In this document: positions 57,688 through 64,000 of the stretch, one piece after another
Numbering within the stretch: the stretch's first letter is position 1
How the letters are laid out: the number at the start of each line of letters is the position of its first letter
Assembly: GCF_003589595.1 (NCBI RefSeq)
Contig: NW_020653200.1
Coordinates: forward strand, 4,585,202 to 4,649,201
Length of the DNA: 64,000 nt
Origin: Hyposmocoma kahamanoa
Lineage: Eukaryota; Arthropoda; Insecta; Lepidoptera; Cosmopterigidae
Direction of reading: 5' to 3'
Notes under the pieces: generated by a model
Told to the model about the DNA's origin: nothing
The model's input: the letters and a program-made list of their open reading frames with translations, nothing else
The model's database searches: none
Position numbers and translations under genes: made by a program

Positions 57688-58026
57688 CTTTATTTTTTTC
57701 CATCCTCTAAGATGAAACAGAATACTTCTTGTTTATTATTCCTTCACAAACAACATTTCATTGTCAAGGGTTGTATTTAAAAATGAAGACAGTAAATTTA
57801 GTATAAGCTGCATGGTTTTACGCCAAGGCCGTTAAACTCTAAATAAAAACAAATCGTTTTTTTTCTAAGAAAACACTTACATAAATTGTTTATGTAAGTG
57901 TCTTCTTTGGAGAAGGAATGATCATAAAAATTTTTCTTCAGACAACAAATTACAGTAAAGTAAAATAACTAAAGGAAAATAGAACGTTGAATAGAAAAAT
58001 CTTAGAGGATGGAAAAAAAATAAAAG
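57688..58026. mobile_element. foldback / MITE-like element
   Basis: The ends, CTTTATTTTTTTCCATCCTC with TAAGAT and their complement ending GGAAAAAAAATAAAAG, are inverted over about 26 bases. Further inverted words (ATTATTCCTTC / GAAGGAATGAT) lie inside, and a perfect 13-base-stem hairpin, ACACTTACATAAA (57873-57885) / TTTATGTAAGTGT (57889-57901), is near the centre. The element is 339 bases and has no coding capacity. A target duplication was not clear. Confidence 0.65.
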
Positions 58027-58029
58027 AAA

Positions 58030-58510
58030 AATAGAATAAATGACGAATGACGTTTATAAATGACACGATAATATTTTTTCTCAAACATGCTCGGAAATGT
58101 TTGCTTTACTTTCAAAAAACAAACACGGAAAGTTTGTCATGGACCGTTCGACTTCTTCCCGGCCGAGGCCTGCAAAGTAAGTATTACTGTCCACGTCTCT
58201 AAACTTTTCTTATAGGATGAAAAAATAGTCTAAGAAACTTTTAAGTCTATTAAACATGCAAAAAAAAACTCATATAGCCAACTGCCCAGTGTTCATAATT
58301 GCGAGAATTAAAAATACATTCTTGTACGGCTTACTTTAAAAAAAACAAGAATTTGACGGTAACATGTAAACTAAAGTGTCTGGGTATTCTTTTGTTTTTT
58401 CCAGTTTTTTTTGTATTTTGGTCGCAAAAATTAGTGCCAGTGAGAAGGCGATAACGGCAATACAGTAATAGATAAACATTCAAACAAATAATCAGAAGGT
58501 CAGCAGACAG
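58030..58510. other. unassigned AT-rich sequence
   Basis: No supported feature was found. Confidence 0.35.
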
Positions 58511-58514
58511 ACTA

Positions 58515-59350
58515 CTATTGATTTAATTCAATTCAATTCAATTCATTTATTCATTCGTTATTACAGGTACATGATATAGATTGTAATAATAATTTTATGG
58601 AATCTGCAATAAGCCAAAGTGGCATACGAAGTCAATTAAATAAAAATGTAATGTCAAAATAAAAATAAAAGAAAAATGGATACAATGTCAAAATACTAAT
58701 AATAATTAAAAAGTCTAAAAATATTAATAACTAAATGGTACCCAACTGTCAGCATTTACCTATTCTAAGAAACTGTCATTAAATATTCTTCTATGCTATA
58801 GTAACACTTGTCAATTAATAATTGTTTTAATACATGCTTGAATTGCATTCCACTAAGGTTTTTTATTGCGTCTGGAATTTTATTAAATATTTTGGGTGCC
58901 ATATCAACAACGCTATTTTTGTATAGGGCCTTTTTACATATATTTCTTCGGACCATATATTTCCTGGTACGAAATAAGTGCGCTTGTGAGCTTACTTTTT
59001 CTGGAAATTCACTCAAGTTCGTCTTAACAAAGATACATGCCTAAAAGATGTACAGACATGGGAAGGTTAATAATTTTAGGTCACGTATTTAATGTTGCAT
59101 ATGGCTCTGACACATCGCTTTTGGGCTCTAAATATAGTTTCTCTGTAGGTAGAGTTACCCCAGAAAATCACACCATACCTAAGGATAGATTCAACAAAGC
59201 CGTGGTAAGCCATTACCACAGTTCGGCGGTCCGCAGTTTTCGACAATTTGTAGAGTGCATAGCTAAGCGTGTATAGTTTTGCACAGACCTGTTGCGAGTG
59301 AGTTTTAAACGACATGTCCCTGTCTACAGTTATACCTAAAAACTTTGTTA
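58515..59350 (-). mobile_element. LINE 3' end with (TTGAA)n-type tail
   Basis: The minus-strand frame 59076-59315 reads LSYALYKLSKTADRRTVVMA YHGFVESILRYGVIFWGNST and FRAQKRCVRAICNIK, the part after the catalytic core of a Jockey/CR1-like ORF. The frame 58765-59016 follows with KKALYKNSVVDMAPKIFNKI PDAIKNL and ends IDKCYYSIEEYL, the usual C-terminus. The motifs are well conserved. One break of about 60 bases separates the frames. The tail ATTCAATTCAATTCAATTCA is at 58525-58550 on the plus strand. Confidence 0.8.
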
Positions 59351-59368
59351 CATTTACTTTTCTCTAAC

Positions 59369-59369
<1 letters not shown>

Positions 59370-59414
<45 letters not shown>
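59370..59414. repeat. (AT)n microsatellite
   Basis: An alternating AT tract of about 40 bases directly beside the LINE fragment. Confidence 0.9.
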
Positions 59415-59418
<4 letters not shown>

Positions 59419-59864
59419 GTTGTTAGCAATTGTCTTAAACGTCAAATATTACTTTATTATTGATTAATATTTTCTTCTCTTTAGTATTTTATTATTTCCA
59501 GACATTGTTTGAGAAAAATACTATCTATACATGCTTCGGCGGGCACAGGGATTGCTTGACTCATATTAATACAAGGTCTGGCGCTCGTCCCTGTAACTCA
59601 TACTCGTCCAGCAATCCCTTACTTCCCAGCCTCTGCAATAATCTACTAAATAGTTATGACTTCCTAAAAAGTTTCCGTTTAATGGCTTGTAATCTCTGCT
59701 TCTTTAATTTTTTTATAATGCGATAGCCGATCAATCCAATTTGACCGCCTCTCTAATAGCTCGGACACTATAATAAGTGGTCTCTCGACGTTTTCATTAT
59801 TCGTCTCATTACTTTTCATTACAGAATTCTCGCAATTGATAAATAATTTTTGCTCTTGCTTTGA

Positions 59865-59928
59865 ATGAAAACGTTTGAAATTGCAAGCTCTGTTTCGTTA
59901 ACGAGCTTGCAATTTCAAACGTTTTCAT
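59865..59928. repeat. perfect 26-bp hairpin
   Basis: Arms 59865-59890 and 59903-59928 are exact reverse complements (outer ATGAAAACGTTTG / CAAACGTTTTCAT, inner TTGCAAGCTC / GAGCTTGCAA), with the 12-base loop TGTTTCGTTAAC. It is not part of any repeat recognised here. Confidence 0.85.
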
Positions 59929-60307
59929 GTTTGTTGTGTGCCACGTGTGTTTTAAATTTTGTTCAAAGCTTGTACATGTAATGTTTGTTCGTAATAACTT
60001 TCAGTTTTAAATTAGTTCATTTTAAATTATTACTGAAATTATTGAAGTTTTGATATAACTATGATTAGAGCTATTTTCTATAATGTGAAGTGACAGAACG
60101 AACAAGTCGTGCACCTGTGAGTAATGGTATGTGACTTTCCTACTCATAACAGATGCAGTGCCAATCAGAGCTTTAAATCACGACGACCCGTGGGGCACTA
60201 CGACTGCGCCTGTCACCCTGAGACAGTAGGTGACAAGTCTCATGTGCCTGTAATTTCATCACCACCTTATCCTTCAAAACTGGAACGCAGTAATACTCAC
60301 ATTACTG

Positions 60308-60470
60308 TTGGACTGCCACGCAGAGGTCCCGGGTTCGATTACCGGGCCGGGAGAAATATTAGTAGTATTAGTACTACATTTATTTCGCTCGTGGGTTTAG
60401 GTGTAATTTGTGGTTGTCAACCCATGTGTGTGTCCATGGCACCAGCGATACAGGGTTTCCCTAGTGCGGG

Positions 60471-60533
<63 letters not shown>

Positions 60534-60543
60534 NNNNNNNNNN

Positions 60544-60595
<52 letters not shown>

Positions 60596-60624
60596 GTGTG
60601 CGTGTGTGTGTGTTATTAATTTTT
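60308..60624 (+). mobile_element. 5'-truncated family D SINE with (GT)n tail
   Basis: It begins TTGGACTGCCACGCAGAGGT, after the A-box, keeps the B-box GGTCCCGGGTTCGATTACCG and the body 'AGGTGTAATTTGTGGTTGTC', 'GGTTTCCCTAGTGCGGGACT', then runs into (GT)n with a few GC steps (60474-60613) and TTATTAATTT. Other family D copies end in (ATT)n after GTTGAGTGTGTGCGTT; expansion of that GTGTGTG word can explain the tail. The frames giving cysteine-valine repeats are not genes. Confidence 0.8.
60534..60543. other. assembly gap (10 N) inside the (GT)n tract
   Basis: Ten N in the dinucleotide tract; the true repeat length is unknown. Confidence 0.95.
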
Positions 60625-60719
60625 TTACTGCTTGGCTGAAGAAATAGGTAAATTGGCAGTATTTTCCAGGACGAACTTTTTCACAAAGAACTCTACAGTT
60701 AGCTGTATTATAGCTATTT

Positions 60720-60790
60720 TACTATAACAGTAATGAAAATGGAAACTGAAGCGGAAATGAAAAAAGAAGCGGAAATAGAAACAGAGGCTG
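60720..60790 (+). repeat. purine-rich degenerate tandem tract
   Basis: Variants of GAAGCGGAAATGAAA and GGAAACTGAAGCGGAAAT follow each other over about 60 bases that are almost free of pyrimidines on this strand. Confidence 0.5.
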
Positions 60791-60939
60791 GAGTGTTGAT
60801 ACACTAAGTTATTCTATTTTGTCGTTAAATGTCATTTGCAGTGTGACTACTATACCGTTGTTCCCAAGCATAGCTTGTATAAATATAATGTACCATTGTC
60901 GAATAATAAAGTTGTTTATTGTATGGGTAAAAATAAATT

Positions 60940-61190
60940 TGAAAATACATAGACATGGTTGTATGAAAGTGAAAAGCAAGTGATTGAAACGAAACAACAA
61001 TTTCACAACAGTGTGACAGTGAAAAAAAACCAAAATCTTGATTTTATTTAGTAAAGTTGGCTATTGTCTGTTAAAATAATGTGAAAGAGTACATAGATAT
61101 GGTTGTGGGAAAGTGAAAATCAAGTTATTGAAATAAACAACAATTTCACAACTGTGTGAAAAAAAAGCAAAATATTTTATTGAATAGCAT
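60940..61190. repeat. two-copy direct repeat, period 144 bp
   Basis: ACATAGACATGGTTGTATGA followed by 'AAGTGATTGAAACG' and 'AACAACAATTTCACAACAGT' (from 60947) recurs from 61091 as ACATAGATATGGTTGTGGGA, 'AAGTTATTGAAATA' and 'AACAACAATTTCACAACTGT'. The copies are diverged and no coding is evident. Confidence 0.75.
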
Positions 61191-61199
61191 GATACATAA

Positions 61200-61990
61200 A
61201 TTAATTTTGACTTAAAGATTCATAAATGCAAAACCACAGGTAACACCAATAACACCAGTAACTGCCCTTCTATCATTAAAGTTGCACAATCAAAATATTT
61301 GGGTGTTCTTGAGGACTAGCGACTCTCGTGGTATCCACACCTCGAACATGTCATTAAAAGAGTAAGAAAACTTAATTGGATTTTTAAAACACTAAGATAT
61401 GTAGTTCCAGAACCAGTCGCTGGTCCGTGAGTCTCGTCGTCTAGGGATATATTTAAGGAAATATACGTGAGTTTGGTTCAATCTGTATTGATTTATTGTA
61501 TTCCAGTATGGGTTGGAGCTGCTAAAACTCGTTTTCTTGAGTTGGAACACGCGCAATGCAATTTGCTTAAAATAATATATTTCAAAAAAAGACGATTTGT
61601 CACTAGCAGTTTGTATCAACTATCAAATATAGCCACTGTAAGGAAACTCTACATCACTCAAACTGTACTCAGACCATACTAGGTCTATGTTAGGTCTCTG
61701 AAATATTATCTAAATATTTAGAAGAGGAGGAGGAAAGACATTGTGGTACAAGTACCTAATGTACACAATTGTACAACAATTGCAAACAGGCAATTCAGCA
61801 AATGATCAATTGTACAATTTAATTAATAAGAAATTAGAAATATAGGCCAAAAGTTATAGAGACTGCAAAAAAGTTATATCAAAATGGCTACAGTCGAAAT
61901 AGTATGAGGAAACCGAAGATCTATTAGAACACTTGCTTTAAAATCACTACTTTCCTAATCTAAGGCAACAGGTTAAAACACACACAAATT
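61200..61990 (+). pseudogene. LINE reverse-transcriptase ORF, C-terminal remnant
   Basis: The plus strand reads DLKIHKCKTTGNTNNTSNC, then IIKVAQSKYLGVLED ('YLGV' motif), HLEHVIKRVRKLNWIFKTLR, and in the frame 61467-61682 MSLVQSVLIYCIPVWVGAAK, 'FLELEHAQCNLLKIIYFKK' and RRFVTSSLYQLSNIATVRKL. This is the region downstream of the YADD motif in a non-LTR ORF. The catalytic core is missing and stops interrupt it. Confidence 0.7.
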
Positions 61991-62077
61991 CAAATTAAAT
62001 TTATAATTAGGAGTTAAGAAAGTTGAAAATTGTTAAAACAATTCTTTGTTTTGACGATGTTTGGAAATGTAAAAATT

Positions 62078-62255
62078 AAACACTAATAATAACGCACACA
62101 CTCGGCATAACCTCGGCTGTATTAGATAGATTTATTATTTGTGATATTACTCCACTAATTTGTTATAATTATTAAATACAACTATCGAACACAAAGAAAA
62201 ATTCCTTCGATCCGACAGGATGCGAACCTGCTGCAGATCATATTGAGAATGTCTC
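62078..62255 (-). repeat. SINE remnants: family D tail joined to family C
   Basis: TAATAATAACGCACACACTC (62085 onwards) is the 3' end of family D on the minus strand. From about 62128 ACTCCACTAATTTGTTATAA, 'TCGAACACAAAGAAAAATTC' and 'CTTCGATCCGACAGGATGCG' are the 3' third of family C, also minus. The B-box is decayed (GGTTCGCATCC). Confidence 0.65.
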
Positions 62256-62259
62256 TCAT

Positions 62260-64000
62260 TCTCAAGACGTTTGTTACAAATCTGTGTGTTATATTATATG
62301 ATTGTAACGGCTTTTTTTAGCGCCATTTGTTAGAAACCTATGAAAGTTTTTTGTTTTGGTTTTGTTTTAGGAGCTGATTTCACATACAAACGCAGATTAC
62401 ATCTTTGTATTAATAATAATAGCAAGATATTGTTTAAGTTTGTGACGGTGTGACCTCCTTACACCGTCATCTCACCTCTTTGTATCGCTTCTCTTCGCTT
62501 GTATCTTATCATTTCTTTTATTTTACATGTATTTAAATTTTAAATTTGAATTGTTCCATCTTCCTTCATTTTCTCATTTTGCTTTCGTACCACGGTCACT
62601 TCCAGCTCGACCGCCACAACAGTCAAAGCTGTTAATCAGCTAATCATGTGTAATAATTGATAAGTCTACACCCTTCATGTATCTATTTCTGTAATTCAGT
62701 TTCTCGGCCCATTTAGGGGTAAGTGCCTTAATAATAAAGTGTAGGGAGTGTTTTATACTGTTATATCTGTTTTTTTTACATTTACCTTTATATTGTTACA
62801 GCCTTTCTTTAAACTTTACTTCTTTAATAAATTTTGTGGACCGGAAGTTTCCCATTTCATTGCCGTGAACCTGTTCATGGCTAGTTAGGGTTACAACCCT
62901 TTCAAGTTAATCCTGTAACTTGTTTCATAGTAACATGTTCTGAGCCTATCCACAAGGATTGCAGGCAACAATCCTGATTGCATCCTCATGCAAACAACCG
63001 ATTTAAATAACTGAATCATGTCGCGATTGATTCCATGAAATATCTTGATAGGCTAACTAGATTCAGGTCAATGTTTTTCAATGTATGTAATATCTAATTA
63101 AAACTAATTTTTTGGCAAGAAAATTCCTGAGCGTCCTGAAGTGTCCTGAGCAATTTCAAATTTTATGTCCTAATAAAGTTTTAACAAATACGCATTCGGT
63201 AATAAAAACAGAGGCCTAAATTCTCGAACAAACAGAACCGGAGTTCCTGTTAACTGACTAATACCAAATCATCTTGCGAAAACGGAAATGATTCTTTTCT
63301 CAATTAGCGCGTAATGATTTTTTTATTTCTGTTTTGCATTATTTAAAAAGTAGTACAAAAATAAAATGTCGAAGTTGTTTTTTCTATTAAGTAGATACAT
63401 ATCTATCATCAGTTTCCTTATTTACGAAAAGGCTATGAAAATCGTTAATTTCATGGTTTCACATTTTCACACGTTAACACTAGCTAGGTTCTCGATAGAA
63501 ATGTAGCTTATTGTTTTAAGGGTAACCTCTCACTAGGATTTTTTACGTTAGGTTTGAAAAACACTAGGCGGATAATCCTGTTTGCTTTATTGGAACGGGT
63601 TTAATATTTTTTACTATACACTCTAAGCCCATCGGTGTCGGTTAATATTTTAAGTTAACGACTTGAATTCGAATCTGTTTGTTTAATTTTACATTTGTTG
63701 TTTGATGCGAATTTGTTCGTATCAAGGATAAAAAATATTGTTTTATTCAGATATTTCGTCTATTCCACTTTTATTCATACATAGTTAGATATCGAGTCGC
63801 ATGATAAAAGTTAAAAATACGAACTCATTTCTGTTAAAGCAAGGTTTCGTCTCATTAATGGAAGCTATTTTAAAATTCTCTAGTAAACAACGATCTCTTA
63901 AAAAATAATAAAAAATTAACACTTTAATCGGAACCTTATAATCTTCTTACGCCGACAACAGATTTTTTTAAAAGCTTCCTGTTCAGTTTATTACCCAGAT
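62260..64000. other. unassigned AT-rich sequence
   Basis: Apart from a word TCTTTGTATTAATAATAATA near 62402, reminiscent of the family C tail on the plus strand, nothing is recognised: no coding frame longer than chance, no RNA gene, no promoter that can be supported. Confidence 0.4.

Larger units (their letters stand above)
60070..60700 (+). repeat. family A repeat split by a SINE
   Basis: The first part (60070-60307, GAAGTGACAGAACGAACAAG to 'GGAACGCAGTAATACTCACA') and the second part (60625-60700, ACTGCTTGGCTGAAGAAATA to 'GGACGAACTTTTTCACAAAG') join into one continuous family A copy when the inserted 60308-60624 is removed. The six-base word TTACTG is present on both sides (60302-60307 and 60625-60630), marking the target duplication. 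Confidence 0.82.

Noticed and set aside
60124..60639. 171-codon frame with a cysteine-valine repeat
   Set aside because: It runs through family A, a SINE, a (GT)n tract and an assembly gap; not a gene.

Overview
The window looks like intergenic, repeat-packed nuclear DNA from an insect, most probably a moth or butterfly. The sequence is AT-rich with no operon-like packing, and no long open frame resembles a host protein. The longest readable frames all belong to non-LTR retrotransposons or DNA transposases. Lepidoptera is suggested by several repeat families I recognise from that order: the 'ACTTCAAAAAAGGAGGAGG' repeat (family F here), the roughly 300-bp 'GCAGTGCCACTCAGAGC' repeat (family A) and tRNA-headed SINEs with (ATT)n tails (family D). 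No host exon, genuine tRNA or rRNA gene, CRISPR array or bacterial feature could be supported. Family letters A to F are local names used only in this annotation.

Layout. 0-6 kb: a tRNA-like SINE (family C), two adjacent GC-rich stem-loops, a 1.3-kb composite repeat (family B) with a SINE-like head and an internal tandem array, and a mariner of about 1.26 kb with both ends and TA target duplications but a broken transposase. 6-25 kb: scattered SINEs, LINE tails, foldback elements and an 859-bp Harbinger-type element with TTA target duplications. 25.4-30.0 kb: a very large palindrome with two 2155-bp arms around a 278-bp spacer; the arms were identical wherever I compared them. 30-45 kb: more A, B, D and F copies, an internally gapped mariner relic and several LINE reverse-transcriptase fragments. 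45.8-46.9 kb: an hAT-type element with near-perfect 8-bp target duplications and a SINE nested inside. 48.5-56.9 kb: a LINE graveyard in which a fairly intact CR1/Jockey-like LINE (52.37-54.98 kb, minus strand) appears inserted into a related but distinct LINE. 57-62.5 kb: SINE C, a foldback element, LINE tails, a perfect 26-bp-arm hairpin, and a family A repeat split by a SINE whose tail has become a (GT)n tract. 62.5-64 kb: nothing recognised.

The parts relate to each other as layers of insertion rather than as a pathway. Nested insertions give a relative age order: LINE1 into LINE2, SINE D into hAT, SINE D into family A, SINE D into LINE4. The best candidates for something undescribed are the composite family B and the giant palindrome, which must first be cleared of being an assembly artefact. 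Two short assembly gaps (10 N each) lie at 32301-32310 and 60534-60543.
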